A stretch of 64,000 nucleotides of DNA, taken from contig NZ_CP129113.1 of NCBI RefSeq assembly GCF_030762805.1, forward strand, positions 441,001 through 505,000, in the 5' to 3' direction. The notes beneath the pieces were generated by a model that was not told the origin of the DNA, searched no databases, and saw only the letters and a list, made by a program, of their open reading frames with translations. The DNA comes from Aciduricibacillus chroicocephali (GTDB lineage: Bacteria; Bacillota; Bacilli; Bacillales; Amphibacillaceae). The translations under genes were made by a program, and so were the position numbers. Position 1 is the first letter of the stretch. Every line of letters starts with the position of its first letter. Of this stretch, positions 53,077-62,286 are shown one piece after another.

Positions 53077-53433
53077 ATGCGAATTCCAATTTTGAAACTG
53101 CACAACTATTTGCTTGTTTCCATCCAGACAGAAATCGACGACAACACGGCGATTCAGTTTCAGGAAGATTTGTTGAACAAAATTCACAAAAGCGGATCCT
53201 CAGGTGTCGTCATTGATCTGACCTCAGTTGAGATTATTGACTCCTATATTGCCAAAGTACTTGGAGATGTCGTCACTATGTCCGATCTAATGGGAGCAAA
53301 GGTTGTCCTTACAGGCATCCAGCCTGCTGTTGCGATGACACTGATCGATTTGGGCATTCATTTGAGAAATGTACCGACAGCACTTGATCTGGAGCAGGGG
53401 CTTATTAAATTGCAACAGGAATTGGGGGAATAA
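53077..53433 (+). CDS. rsbS: Stressosome antagonist RsbS
   Basis: 118-residue single STAS domain. [21 protein letters not shown] holds the conserved serine phosphorylated by RsbT. ATG 53077 has AAGGAG 8 bases upstream; GTG 53068 overlaps that site. It follows rsbR by 5 bases. Confidence 0.93.
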   Translation: MRIPILKLHNYLLVSIQTEIDDNTAIQFQEDLLNKIHKSGSSGVVIDLTSVEIIDSYIAKVLGDVVTMSDLMGAKVVLTGIQPAVAMTLIDLGIHLRNVPTALDLEQGLIKLQQELGE

Positions 53434-53436
53434 CCT

Positions 53437-53838
53437 ATGTCCCTCCAATCCTGCATCAATATTATGAAAGAGCTGGATATCGTCGGAGCTCGCCAATTAG
53501 GCCGGGATATGACGAAGGAAATCGGATTCGGCATTGTCGACCAGGCAAGAGTGACGACAGCCATTTCCGAACTGGCTCGCAATATCTACCTATACGCAGA
53601 TCAAGGACGAATCTGCTGTGAAGCAATTGAGAATATGGGGAAATGTGGTATTAAGCTGACGGCTGTGGATCAAGGCCCAGGCATTGAAGATATTGGGAAA
53701 GTGATGCAAGATGGCTACTCAACATCTGGAGGACTTGGCGCAGGATTGCCAGGCGTTAAACGCCTTATGGATGAATTCGATCTAGTATCAGAGAGAGGTA
53801 AAGGCACCTCTATTACAGCAATTAAATGGCTTAGATAA
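53437..53838 (+). CDS. rsbT: Serine/threonine kinase RsbT
   Basis: 133-residue GHKL kinase: TAISELARNIYLYAD (N-box), AVDQGPGIEDI (G1), GGLGAGLPGVKRLMDEF (G2), GKGTSITAIKW. It phosphorylates RsbR/RsbS, then is freed to activate RsbU. Start 3 bases after the rsbS stop. Confidence 0.95.
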   Translation: MSLQSCINIMKELDIVGARQLGRDMTKEIGFGIVDQARVTTAISELARNIYLYADQGRICCEAIENMGKCGIKLTAVDQGPGIEDIGKVMQDGYSTSGGLGAGLPGVKRLMDEFDLVSERGKGTSITAIKWLR

Positions 53839-53870
53839 TACGCATTGTGTAGGCAGTACATAATGTAGCG

Positions 53871-53910
53871 AAAGGTGTGCATGCTGACAGTCCCGCGTGT
53901 GCACCTTTTC
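53871..53910 (+). other. 14-bp hairpin between rsbT and rsbU
   Basis: AAAGGTGTGCATGC (53871-53884) pairs with GCGTGTGCACCTTT (53895-53908) using three G-U pairs and a 10-base loop, then TCC: a terminator-like stem without a U-tract in the 116-base gap inside the operon. Confidence 0.6.
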
Positions 53911-53954
53911 CATTTATAAGGGAAGTAAGTTAAATCTTTGGGGGTGTCCAGGAC

Positions 53955-54968
53955 ATGAATGAATCGGCAATTGAAGCAGTTGAGGCTTATAAAAACCTGC
54001 TGCAAAATTATATACGTACAAAAGACGAAAAATATCTGTATAGAGCCGAACAGGTAAGTAAGAAGTTCATTAAAAATCAAATTCTTCCGGAAGAAATTGT
54101 GAACTTTCATAATCAGGCCCTGGACGAGATCTTTCCTGAAATTCCTGAGGAATTCAAAGATTCCATGTCGTTTTTGCTGGAAACGATGATTGGCTATGGG
54201 CTGGCTCATCAGGAATTCCAGGCGTTACGGGATGAACAGCTTACACTGAAATCCGAGATTTCAGTAGCGGCCAGTATGCAGGAGACTTTGCTTGCAACAG
54301 TGAAGCCAGAAGCAGAAGGGCTTGATATAGGCGTTATCTCAGTTCCTGCACATCAAATGAATGGTGACTATCACCATTTCATAAAAGGCAAGGACGGATC
54401 ACTTGGGATTGCCGTTGCGGATGTGGTTGGAAAGGGTGTGCCGGCAGCGCTGAGTATGTCCATGATCAAATACGCTGTTGACAGTTTCCCTGAGACGATG
54501 ATGAAACCTAAAGATATTCTTGCCAACCTGAACAGGGTTGTAGAGCGTAACGTAGACCCGAGTATGTTTATTACAATGTGCTATGCCCTTTATGAACCTA
54601 AAAGAAGTTCTTTCTGTTACTCTTCAGCTGGCCATGAGCCAGGTCTCTATTACAATGCAAAGACTGATTCATTTAGAGAATTGGAAACTAAAGGAATTGT
54701 TTTGGGGGTTGCTCCAGAAGTTAGCTATGAACAGTATGAATTGCAACTGGATAAAGGGGACATGCTAATTTTGCTCACTGACGGTGTCACAGAATGCAGG
54801 CAAGGTGAGCATTTCCTTGAGATAGATGAAGTTCTTGATGTAATTAGGAAATATAAGCATCTGCCAGCACAGGAGACAGTCAATCAAGTGTTCAAACACT
54901 TTGAACGTTTGCAGAGTTTCCAATTAAGGGATGATTTCACTCTAATTATTTTACGTAAAGATGTTTAG
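53955..54968 (+). CDS. rsbU: PP2C-type phosphatase RsbU
   Basis: 337 residues. N-terminal helical domain (about 1-85) for RsbT binding, then a PP2C/SpoIIE phosphatase domain with GDYHHFIKGKDGSLGIAVADVVGKGVPAAL, SSAGHEPGLYY, LLTDGVTECRQG and DDFTLIILR. Dephosphorylates RsbV-P. GGGGGTG 8 bases before ATG. Its stop codon lies within the -35 of the SigB promoter. Confidence 0.95.
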   Translation: MNESAIEAVEAYKNLLQNYIRTKDEKYLYRAEQVSKKFIKNQILPEEIVNFHNQALDEIFPEIPEEFKDSMSFLLETMIGYGLAHQEFQALRDEQLTLKSEISVAASMQETLLATVKPEAEGLDIGVISVPAHQMNGDYHHFIKGKDGSLGIAVADVVGKGVPAALSMSMIKYAVDSFPETMMKPKDILANLNRVVERNVDPSMFITMCYALYEPKRSSFCYSSAGHEPGLYYNAKTDSFRELETKGIVLGVAPEVSYEQYELQLDKGDMLILLTDGVTECRQGEHFLEIDEVLDVIRKYKHLPAQETVNQVFKHFERLQSFQLRDDFTLIILRKDV

Positions 54969-54987
54969 TATTTGTATGGCGGGGAAT
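54963..54987 (+). promoter_or_regulatory. SigB-dependent promoter of rsbV-rsbW-sigB-rsbX
   Basis: GTTTAG (54963-54968), 13-base spacer, GGGAAT (54982-54987): a near-consensus SigB promoter whose -35 includes the last codons and stop of rsbU. Autoregulation of sigB from this position is established in B. subtilis. Confidence 0.85.
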
Positions 54988-55014
54988 AAGACGATGTAGC
55001 AATAAATCGTCAAC

Positions 55015-55044
55015 TTGCAGTACATACAAATACTTGCATAATAT
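55015..55044 (+). promoter_or_regulatory. Possible sigma-A promoter upstream of rsbV
   Basis: TTGCAG (55015-55020), 18 bases, TAATAT (55039-55044). Could give stress-independent transcription of rsbVW-sigB. Confidence 0.4.
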
Positions 55045-55080
55045 AGATGAAAAACAAGATCGAGAATAGGAGGAACAATT

Positions 55081-55413
55081 ATGAATTTGCAAATAGATAT
55101 TGAAAAAGAAACTGATTTGACAACTGTATATCTCTCCGGTGAGATTGATATTTATACTGCACCACAGTTAAAGGAACAAATGGTTCGCCTTTTGGAAGAG
55201 CCGGGAGTGACAGTAGAAGTCGACCTTGAAGATGTTGGTTATATGGACAGTACAGGCATTGGTACATTTGTCAACGCTTTGAAAGTATCGAATATGAACG
55301 GCAGCCATTTGCGACTTGTGAACATGCAAGATAGAGTATTGAGACTCTTCAGTATTACAGGACTTGATGAAATTATGGATATTAATGCAGCGATAAGAGG
55401 TGGACAGGAATAA
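55081..55413 (+). CDS. rsbV: Anti-anti-sigma factor RsbV
   Basis: 110-residue STAS protein; phosphorylatable Ser57 in GYMDSTGIGTF. Binds RsbW when dephosphorylated, freeing SigB. AGGAGG 6-7 bases upstream. Stop overlaps rsbW (TAATG). Confidence 0.95.
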   Translation: MNLQIDIEKETDLTTVYLSGEIDIYTAPQLKEQMVRLLEEPGVTVEVDLEDVGYMDSTGIGTFVNALKVSNMNGSHLRLVNMQDRVLRLFSITGLDEIMDINAAIRGGQE

Positions 55414-55886
55414 TGGAAAATTTCGATTTTATTGAAATGAAGTTCCCGGCGAAAGCCGAATATGTTGGCGTAGCACGCCTTAGTATCTCAGGGGTTGCAA
55501 GCCGCATGGGTTTTTCTTTCGAAGATATTGAAGATTTAAAAGTTGCAATGTCCGAAGCGGTAACGAATGTGGTGGAACACGCATATGAAGGAGATCATCC
55601 GGGAGAATTCACTATCGGATTTGGTGTATATGAAGACAGACTCGAAATCATGGTGGCAGACCATGGCGGCAGCTTCGATCTTCAGAATATCAAGGGTGCA
55701 ATCGGGCCATATAAGGCAACAGAATCTGTAGACAAGATGCGCGAGGGTGGTTTTGGTCTCTTCTTGATTAATGCTTTGATGGACAAGGTCGAAATTAATA
55801 ATAATTACGGGGTTATCGTTTTGATGACCAAGTATTTGAACGAGTCTGAGGTGGGGTTTGATGACCAATTCTCAAAGACCCAATAA
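55413..55886 (+). CDS. rsbW: Anti-sigma-B factor and kinase RsbW
   Basis: 157-residue GHKL kinase: VAMSEAVTNVVEHAY (N-box), VADHGGSFD (G1), MREGGFGLFLINALMDKVE (G2). Binds and blocks SigB, phosphorylates RsbV. It overlaps sigB by 26 bases. Confidence 0.95.
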   Translation: MENFDFIEMKFPAKAEYVGVARLSISGVASRMGFSFEDIEDLKVAMSEAVTNVVEHAYEGDHPGEFTIGFGVYEDRLEIMVADHGGSFDLQNIKGAIGPYKATESVDKMREGGFGLFLINALMDKVEINNNYGVIVLMTKYLNESEVGFDDQFSKTQ

Positions 55887-56649
55887 AGGTAAAGATCAGG
55901 TATATGAATGGATTGAATACTTGCATGAAGATCCGAAGAATGAGGAATATCAAGAAAAAGTAGTCCTTGCCTATAAAGACCTTGTTGACTCTCTTGCCAG
56001 AAAATATTCAAAGAACTCAAGCATACATGAGGATCTCGTTCAAATCGGAATGATCGGGCTACTTGCTGCAGTCCGCCGATACGATGCCTCCTATGGAAAA
56101 TCTTTTGAGTCATTCGCCATACCTACAATCATTGGAGAAATTAAACGATTTATTCGGGACAAAACTTGGAGCGTTCATGTACCGCGACGCATTAAGGAAC
56201 TTGGCCCAAAAATTAAAAAAGCAGTGGATGAGTTGACAACTGAAAATCAAAAGTCTCCATCCGTTCAGGAAATAGCTGATTATCTTGACGTTTCCGAAGA
56301 GGAAATACTTGAAACGATGGAAATGAGCAAGAGCTATAAGGCATTGTCTGTTGACCGCAAGATTGAAGCAGATTCAGATGGCAGTACTGTGGCCATTCTT
56401 GATTTGATCGGCAATCAGGACAAAGGTTATGAAAACATTGATCAGAAGATGATTCTCGAAAATATAATGCATGTGCTTACAGAGCGAGAGCAAAAGATTT
56501 TGCAATGTACATATTTTGAGAATATGAGCCAAAAAGAAACTGGAGATTTACTTGGGATATCGCAAATGCATGTATCAAGACTGCAACGCCGTTCCTTGAG
56601 AAAGTTGCGTGAAGCGATTCAGTCGGAAAGTTCGGAGGTTCTGGATTGA
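55861..56649 (+). CDS. sigB: RNA polymerase sigma factor SigB
   Basis: 262 residues of the sigma-70 group 3 SigB/F/G type. Region 2: DLVQIGMIGLLAAVRRYDASYGKSFESFAIPTIIGEIKRFIRDKT; region 3: SPSVQEIADYLDVSEEEI; region 4: LTEREQKILQCTYFENMSQKETGDLLGISQMHVSRLQRRSL. Directs the general stress regulon. ATG 55861 follows GAGGTGGGG; TTG 55858 is the alternative. Confidence 0.96.
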   Translation: MTNSQRPNKGKDQVYEWIEYLHEDPKNEEYQEKVVLAYKDLVDSLARKYSKNSSIHEDLVQIGMIGLLAAVRRYDASYGKSFESFAIPTIIGEIKRFIRDKTWSVHVPRRIKELGPKIKKAVDELTTENQKSPSVQEIADYLDVSEEEILETMEMSKSYKALSVDRKIEADSDGSTVAILDLIGNQDKGYENIDQKMILENIMHVLTEREQKILQCTYFENMSQKETGDLLGISQMHVSRLQRRSLRKLREAIQSESSEVLD

Positions 56650-57239
56650 GCAAAGTGCAGACAGCTGTTTTCCAAAAACCAAAAAAGGGCAATTATATTT
56701 GTGGTGACAGCTATTTCTTTGAGGAAACAGATGATGGTTATATCTGTGCTATTGCTGATGGACTTGGCAGTGGGGAGATGGCCAAAGAATCATCACAAGT
56801 GGCGATTAATGTCATAAAGGATGCAGCCAATGATCCTCCAGAAAAGATCCTCCGGGATATCAATTTGGCGCTCGCTGGTAAAAGAGGAGTAGTCATCGGT
56901 GTGCTGAAGCTTGATTATACGAATGGCATTTTTTCTTTTCTATCCGTAGGGAATATAGGCCTTGTCGCAATTAACGCAGAACATCGCAAAATACGCCATA
57001 TCAGCAATGCCGGTTACTTGGCTGGCTACCAGCGAACGTTCAAGTTTGAAGAGAAGAAGCTTGAACCGGAAATGAATTTTCTCCTTTTCTCAGATGGAGT
57101 TTCCGAGAGGGAATTATCTAAGGACTATATGGTAACGACCGATGTCCAGGATCTAATTACATTATATTCACATCTGAGCAGTGAAATTAAAACCGATGAT
57201 ACAACACTTATAGCTATACGCTATGAGGACGATGACTAG
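56646..57239 (+). CDS. rsbX: PP2C-type phosphatase RsbX
   Basis: 197 residues, minimal PP2C domain: GDSYFFEETDDGYICAIADGLGSGEMA, FLSVGNIGL, LLFSDGVSERELS and DDTTLIAIRYE. It dephosphorylates stressosome proteins to reset the signal. TTG start overlaps the sigB stop by 4 bases; last gene of the operon. Confidence 0.92.
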   Translation: MSKVQTAVFQKPKKGNYICGDSYFFEETDDGYICAIADGLGSGEMAKESSQVAINVIKDAANDPPEKILRDINLALAGKRGVVIGVLKLDYTNGIFSFLSVGNIGLVAINAEHRKIRHISNAGYLAGYQRTFKFEEKKLEPEMNFLLFSDGVSERELSKDYMVTTDVQDLITLYSHLSSEIKTDDTTLIAIRYEDDD

Positions 57240-57284
57240 ACAGACCGCAACCAATTTTGGATAAGCGTTCTGTCTAGTTTTTTG
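57235..57284 (+). terminator. Terminator of the sigB operon
   Basis: ACTAGACAGA / TCTGTCTAGT with a 24-base loop, then TTTTTG; the left arm includes the rsbX stop codon. Confidence 0.82.
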
Positions 57285-57347
57285 TTTTAGGCAGGAAAGA
57301 GAGTCTTTTGATAGAATATTAATTAGAGCAAAGAGGAGGAAGAAATA

Positions 57348-59525
57348 GTGCCCGATATTAATGAAAAAGTACTTACATGGACAGCAAAAGAGGCTGGCGT
57401 GTCTGATAAGATCGCGGAAAAAGTAATCAATCTTCTAGATGAAGGAAATACAGTTCCGTTTATCGCCCGTTATCGTAAAGAAATGACCGGCGGGTTGGAT
57501 GAAGTCCAAATCAAGCTCATCCAGGATAAATGGATGTATGCTGTCAATCTATCGGAACGCAAGGAAGAAGTCATCCGGCTTATTGAAGAGCAGGGCAAAC
57601 TAACGGCAGAACTAAAAAAGGACATCACATCAGCAGAACAGCTGCAGCGTGTTGAAGACTTATATAGGCCTTACAAACAGAAACGAAGAACGAGAGCGAC
57701 TATCGCTAAAGAAAAAGGACTCGAACCGTTTGCAGAGCGTCTATGGGGACAAAAAGCGGAACTGAATTTATTGGAGGAAGCGAGAGATTACATCTCTGAA
57801 GAGAAAGAATTGCCGACAATTGAAGAAGTTCTTGCAGGTGTCAATGACATTATTGCGGAATGGATTGCTGACCATGCTGAATATAGAGAACTTTGCCGTG
57901 AAGAAACGTTCAAACAAGGCGTTATCATGACGAAAGCAAAAGACGAAGAGAAAGATGAAAAGCAAGTTTTTCAAATGTATTATGATTACAGTGAAGCTGT
58001 TCGTTCTATGGCATCTCATCGTGTCCTCGCTGTAAATCGTGGGGAAAAGGAAGGTATCCTGAAAGTAAGTATTGAGCCGCCTACTGAAAGGCTCATTGAA
58101 AAGCTTGCTCGTAAAGCAATCAAAAGGCATACAAGTGGGAAGGTACGTGAAATACTTGAACAGGCTATAGAGGATAGTTTTAAGCGTCTTTTACAGCCAT
58201 CGGTCGAGCGAGAAATACGCCATACTTTGACGGAAAAGGCAGAACAGCAGGCAATTGAGGTTTTCTCAAAGAACTTGAACAGCCTTCTGCTTCAACCACC
58301 GCTTAAGGAGAGAAAGATACTTGGGGTGGATCCTGCATTTCGTACTGGCTGCAAGCTCGCTGTAATAGATGAAACAGGAAAAATGCTTGATATTAGCGTC
58401 ATGTACCCAACTGCTCCGCGTAATGACATAAAGGGAGCTGAACAGGCAGTACTGAACTATGTGAAAAAGTACGACATTGAACTGATTGCTATTGGTAATG
58501 GAACGGCTTCACGGGAAACAGAACAGTTTATAGTAGAAGTGATTCAGCGTAATGAACTGAACATCCCATATATCATTGTAAATGAGGCAGGAGCAAGTGT
58601 ATACTCAGCCTCTGCTCTAGCACGTGAAGAATTCCCGGATTTGCAAACCGAAGAACGGAGTGCGGTTTCTATTGCAAGACGTGTACAGGATCCGCTTGCC
58701 GAACTTGTAAAAATTGACCCGAAATCAATTGGAGTTGGCCAATATCAACATGATGTGAGTCAAAAATATCTTAACGAATCACTAGGGTTTGTTGTTGAAA
58801 CAGCTGTAAATCAGGTTGGTGTTAACGTAAACACCGCTTCTGTTTCTTTACTGCAATATGTATCAGGACTAAGCAAAACAGTCGCAAAAAATATTATTAT
58901 GAGAAGAGAAGAACTCGGAAAGCTGAGAAAGCGTAGTGAACTTAAGGATGTACCTCGACTCGGTGCAAAAACGTATGAACAGAGTATTGGTTTCCTAAGA
59001 ATTATAGATGGAGACAATCCACTTGATCGTACGCCAATCCACCCAGAGACATATAAGCAGGCTGAAAAGCTTTTATCCTATGTAGACTGTGATTTAAAAG
59101 ATATAGGGACGGCAAATCTTCGTGAACAGCTGCAAAGTATTAATGTTAATGAAATGGCTGAGAAGTTGGACATTGGTATTCCAACATTGAATGACATGAT
59201 TTCAGCGTTAAGCAGACCTGAACGTGACCCTCGTGAAGATTATCCGCAACCGCTGCTTAAAACAAATGTTTTATCATTGGAAGATTTACAAAAAGGGATG
59301 GAACTGCAAGGAACTGTCCGTAATGTCGTTGACTTTGGTGTATTTGTCGATATCGGTGTGAAACAAGATGGGCTTGTACATATATCGAAACTTACAAATA
59401 AGTATGTAAAGCATCCTCTTGATGTTGTCTCAGTAGGAGACATTGTCACAGTCTGGGTTGAGGATTGTGATATAAAAAGGGGTAGAATCGCGTTATCGAT
59501 GTTAGGACAGAAAGTAGAAGCATAG
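57348..59525 (+). CDS. tex: Tex-family RNA-binding transcription accessory protein
   Basis: 725 residues. N-terminal Tex domain (NTVPFIARYRKEMTGGLDEVQI; RVEDLYRPYKQKRRTRATIAKEKGLEP), YqgF-like RNase H fold (ILGVDPAFRTGCKLAVID), helix-hairpin-helix repeats (VNTASVSLLQYVSGLSKTVAKNI; LGAKTYEQSIGFLRI) and a C-terminal S1 domain (GTVRNVVDFGVFVDIGVKQDGLVHISKL). GTG start with GAGGAGGAAG upstream. Same position after rsbX as B. subtilis ydcI. Confidence 0.95.
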   Translation: MPDINEKVLTWTAKEAGVSDKIAEKVINLLDEGNTVPFIARYRKEMTGGLDEVQIKLIQDKWMYAVNLSERKEEVIRLIEEQGKLTAELKKDITSAEQLQRVEDLYRPYKQKRRTRATIAKEKGLEPFAERLWGQKAELNLLEEARDYISEEKELPTIEEVLAGVNDIIAEWIADHAEYRELCREETFKQGVIMTKAKDEEKDEKQVFQMYYDYSEAVRSMASHRVLAVNRGEKEGILKVSIEPPTERLIEKLARKAIKRHTSGKVREILEQAIEDSFKRLLQPSVEREIRHTLTEKAEQQAIEVFSKNLNSLLLQPPLKERKILGVDPAFRTGCKLAVIDETGKMLDISVMYPTAPRNDIKGAEQAVLNYVKKYDIELIAIGNGTASRETEQFIVEVIQRNELNIPYIIVNEAGASVYSASALAREEFPDLQTEERSAVSIARRVQDPLAELVKIDPKSIGVGQYQHDVSQKYLNESLGFVVETAVNQVGVNVNTASVSLLQYVSGLSKTVAKNIIMRREELGKLRKRSELKDVPRLGAKTYEQSIGFLRIIDGDNPLDRTPIHPETYKQAEKLLSYVDCDLKDIGTANLREQLQSINVNEMAEKLDIGIPTLNDMISALSRPERDPREDYPQPLLKTNVLSLEDLQKGMELQGTVRNVVDFGVFVDIGVKQDGLVHISKLTNKYVKHPLDVVSVGDIVTVWVEDCDIKRGRIALSMLGQKVEA

Positions 59526-59533
59526 TTGGGAAA

Positions 59534-59577
59534 ATAAATAAACCACTTCCATGGAGACGGAAGTGGTTTATTTATAT
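59534..59577 (+). terminator. Terminator after tex
   Basis: AAATAAACCACTTCC / GGAAGTGGTTTATTT, 15-bp perfect stem with an 8-base loop, then ATATTTA. Confidence 0.88.
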
Positions 59578-59604
59578 TTAAAAGGGATATAACAAATAAG
59601 AGTA

Positions 59605-59638
59605 TAAAAAAACAGATCCAGCTAAATGCTGGATCTGT
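59605..59638 (-). terminator. Terminator of katA
   Basis: ACAGATCCAGC / GCTGGATCTGT with a 5-base loop; on the minus strand followed by TTTTTTTATAC. Confidence 0.92.
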
Positions 59639-59650
59639 TGTCATCATGTA

Positions 59651-61135
59651 TTAGTAAGTAGCAGTTGCAGGAGCTTCTTGGATTGCTTCAGTCAAATCAA
59701 TACCAAGTGCTTTTGCAACACCTTCACCGTATGCTGGATCTGCCTGGTGGCAGTGCAATACGTGACGCTGCATAATGTGCTTGTCCACACCAGCCATAGC
59801 GCGACCAGTGTTTTCGAACAATACTTGTTTCTGTTCATCGCTCATGAGGCGGAACAATTTACCAGGCTGTTCGAAGTAAAGATCGTCGTCTTCGCGAGCG
59901 TTCCAACGACCAGCATCGCCGAACAATTCCTGTTTTGGTTCCTCGTGCTGAGGAGTTGTCTGCCAGTTGCCGTAGCTGTTTGGAGAGTATCCAAGCTGGC
60001 TTCCGTTGTTGCCGTCAACACGCATTGCACCATCGCGGTGGAATACATGGTAAGGGCATTTAGGCTGGTTAACCGGGATTTGGTGATGGTTAACACCAAG
60101 ACGGTAACGTGCAGCATCGCCATAAGCGAACAAACGGCCTTGAAGCATCTTGTCAGGAGAGAAACTTACACCTGGAACAAGGTTTGCAGGTGTGAAAGCA
60201 GCCTGCTCAACTTCAGCAAAGTAGTTTTCAGGGTTGCGGTTCAATTCGAATTCACCAACTTCGATAAGTGGGAACTGATCTTTGTACCAAACTTTAGTAA
60301 GATCGAACGGGTTGTAAGGCATGTTGTTCGCTTCTTCTTCAGTCATTACCTGAATGTACATCTTCCATTTAGGGAAGTTGCCGTTTTCGATATTATCGTA
60401 AAGGTCACGCTGATGGCTCTCGCGATCTGCGCCTACTACTTCAGCTGCATCAGCATCAGTAAGGTTTTCGATACCTTGCTGGGAACGGAAGTGGTATTTA
60501 ACCCATACGCGTTCGTTGTCAGAATTGATCATGCTGAATGTATGGCTTCCGAAACCGTGCATGTGACGGTAAGTCTTAGGAAGACCACGGTCAGACATAA
60601 CGATTGTTACCTGGTGCAAAGCTTCAGGAAGCTGAGTCCAGAAATCCCAGTTAGCGTTTGCATCACGCATGTTTGTGCGTGGGTTACGCTTAACAACGTG
60701 GTTCAAGTCTGGGAACAATAGTGGATCGCGGAAGAAGAATACAGGTGTGTTGTTACCAACGACATCCCAGTTACCTTCCTCAGTGTAGAAACGCAATGCG
60801 AAACCGCGGATATCGCGCTCAGCATCTGCTGCTCCACGTTCGCCAGCTACTGTGGAGAAACGAAGGAAGATATCAGTTTTCTTACCAATTTCAGAGAATA
60901 GTTTTGCTTTTGTATATTTAGTAATGTCATGAGTGACAGTGAATGTACCGTAAGCTCCTGAACCTTTAGCGTGCATACGACGCTCAGGGATTACTTCTCT
61001 GTCGAAATGTGCAAGCTTCTCCATGAACCAGAGATCTTGCAAAAGCATAGGGCCACGTGGACCTGCTGTCATGGAATCAGTGTTGTTTGTTACTGGGGCA
61101 CCATTGGCCAAAGTGAAATTTCTTTCGTTACTCAC
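59651..61135 (-). CDS. katA: Catalase KatA (heme, clade 3)
   Basis: 494 residues, small-subunit monofunctional catalase. Distal histidine at about residue 55 in [41 protein letters not shown], asparagine region [17 protein letters not shown], and the proximal heme-ligand tyrosine in [17 protein letters not shown] 61135 has GGAGAGGTG 8 bases upstream; the frame from 61192 has none. PerR box and promoter upstream indicate peroxide induction. It lies between tex and sprT, which are neighbours in B. subtilis. Confidence 0.96.
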   Translation of the reverse strand: MSNERNFTLANGAPVTNNTDSMTAGPRGPMLLQDLWFMEKLAHFDREVIPERRMHAKGSGAYGTFTVTHDITKYTKAKLFSEIGKKTDIFLRFSTVAGERGAADAERDIRGFALRFYTEEGNWDVVGNNTPVFFFRDPLLFPDLNHVVKRNPRTNMRDANANWDFWTQLPEALHQVTIVMSDRGLPKTYRHMHGFGSHTFSMINSDNERVWVKYHFRSQQGIENLTDADAAEVVGADRESHQRDLYDNIENGNFPKWKMYIQVMTEEEANNMPYNPFDLTKVWYKDQFPLIEVGEFELNRNPENYFAEVEQAAFTPANLVPGVSFSPDKMLQGRLFAYGDAARYRLGVNHHQIPVNQPKCPYHVFHRDGAMRVDGNNGSQLGYSPNSYGNWQTTPQHEEPKQELFGDAGRWNAREDDDLYFEQPGKLFRLMSDEQKQVLFENTGRAMAGVDKHIMQRHVLHCHQADPAYGEGVAKALGIDLTEAIQEAPATATY

Positions 61136-61180
61136 GTATAAAACACCTCTCCTAGATAGAATTTTTACCGTGTGACTATC

Positions 61181-61208
61181 AGTATAATACATTATTAGAA
61201 AATTGCAA
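61181..61208 (-). promoter_or_regulatory. Promoter of katA
   Basis: Minus strand: -35 TTGCAA (61208-61203), 16-base spacer, -10 TATACT (61186-61181). Confidence 0.75.
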
Positions 61209-61216
61209 TGGCTTAT

Positions 61217-61231
61217 TTATAATTATTTTAA
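61217..61231. promoter_or_regulatory. PerR box upstream of katA
   Basis: TTATAATTATTTTAA matches the PerR consensus TTATAATnATTATAA at all but one defined position. It lies 8 bases upstream of the katA -35 and also in front of sprT. Peroxide-responsive control is inferred. Confidence 0.75.
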
Positions 61232-61304
61232 ATTATGAATTGGGGAAAAGGATGTGGGTATGGTAAAATTATTCAATATATTTTTTGAGATAGAGGGACT
61301 ATAA

Positions 61305-61772
61305 ATGGAAATTCTGAGTGAAACTGAACTTCATGAACTAGTGAACAAGATTTCTTTGAAATATTTCTTTAAGCCTTATATAGATAGTGTCTGTTTCAAT
61401 TCTCGTTTAAGAACAACAGGAGGGAGATACATTCCGGCCAGGAGACTTATAGAATTGAACCCAAAGTATCTTATTGAAGCTGACCGAGAGGAATTCATAG
61501 GAATTATTAAACACGAGTTGTGTCATTATCATCTACATATAGAAGGAAAAAAATTTGGACATGCCGACAAGTCTTTTAAAGAGTTGTTGAAGGCAACGGG
61601 TTCACCGAGATTTTGCAACCCGCTGCCTTCTCAATCAAGGAAAACATATATATACCTTTGTACAAAGTGCAACATGGAATATAAGAGGAAGCGAAGAGTA
61701 GATATCAATAGATTTTCTTGTGGGAGATGCCGAGGGAAACTAGAATTGATAAAAGATCTGAGGGACTCTTAA
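61305..61772 (+). CDS. sprT: SprT-like zinc metalloprotease-fold protein (YdcK)
   Basis: 155 residues. HExxH motif in IIKHELCHYHLHIEGKKFGH, and a C-terminal four-cysteine zinc ribbon (YLCTKCNMEYKRKRRVD ... FSCGRCRGKLELI). Bacterial SprT-like protein of unknown substrate. GAGGGA upstream of ATG. End of the conserved synteny block. Confidence 0.88.
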   Translation: MEILSETELHELVNKISLKYFFKPYIDSVCFNSRLRTTGGRYIPARRLIELNPKYLIEADREEFIGIIKHELCHYHLHIEGKKFGHADKSFKELLKATGSPRFCNPLPSQSRKTYIYLCTKCNMEYKRKRRVDINRFSCGRCRGKLELIKDLRDS

Positions 61773-61955
61773 TATCCATTGGAAATAGTGGAGGAGTTCC
61801 TGGCAGGGTATTAACAATTAACTTCAACCCAAGCCTTTATAAGCTGAAGGGTTCCAAGTATGAGACTATACCATATCCAAATTGAGTCGACATTCTCTAT
61901 ATATTATAGGAAGAGATTGATCAAAAATAAGGTTTCGAAGATTTATTTCGAAAAG
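61773..61955. other. Gene-free region between sprT and tRNA promoters
   Basis: No supported gene. Two weak palindromes are seen (AACCC / GGGTT around 61825-61855 and TTTCGAA / TTCGAAA around 61933-61952); either could help end sprT transcription, but neither has a U-tract. Confidence 0.5.
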
Positions 61956-61983
61956 TTGTTGACTTACTTTATGCTTGTATGAT
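61956..61983 (+). promoter_or_regulatory. tRNA operon promoter P1
   Basis: TTGTTG (61956-61961), 16-base spacer, TATGAT (61978-61983). Confidence 0.6.
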
Positions 61984-62044
61984 AAATTATTTATTGTCGC
62001 TGAGGCAAACAGCTTTGACAGATGCAAAAAAGTTGAAAAAGTTA

Positions 62045-62073
62045 TTGACATTAAGTTTTGAATGCTGTATAGT
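62045..62073 (+). promoter_or_regulatory. tRNA operon promoter P2
   Basis: Consensus TTGACA (62045-62050), 17-base spacer, TATAGT (62068-62073), 36 bases before the first tRNA: rrn-like strength. Confidence 0.85.
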
Positions 62074-62108
62074 TAATAACGTTGCTGATGACAACAAATT
62101 AAAAACAT

Positions 62109-62183
62109 TCCACAGTAGCTCAGTGGTAGAGCAATCGGCTGTTAACCGATCGGTCGTAGGTTCGAATCCTACCTGTGGAGCCA
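62109..62183 (+). tRNA. tRNA-Asn (anticodon GTT)
   Basis: Acceptor TCCACAG / CTGTGGA, discriminator G, CCA encoded; T-loop GGTTCGAATCC. Confidence 0.95.
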
Positions 62184-62186
62184 TTC

Positions 62187-62277
62187 GGGGAAGTACTCAA
62201 GAGGCTGAAGAGGCGCCCCTGCTAAGGGTGTAGGTCGCGTAAGCGGCGCGAGGGTTCAAATCCCTCCTTCTCCGCCA
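62187..62277 (+). tRNA. tRNA-Ser (anticodon GCT)
   Basis: 91 nt with a long variable arm; acceptor GGGGAAG / CTTCTCC with one G-U pair, discriminator G, CCA encoded. Only 3 bases after tRNA-Asn. Confidence 0.95.
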
Positions 62278-62286
62278 TTATATAAT

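Noticed and set aside
59678..60721. 347-residue plus-strand open frame
   Set aside because: It lies wholly antisense to katA, whose protein is unmistakable; the translation is low-complexity and Val/Phe-rich, with no ribosome site.
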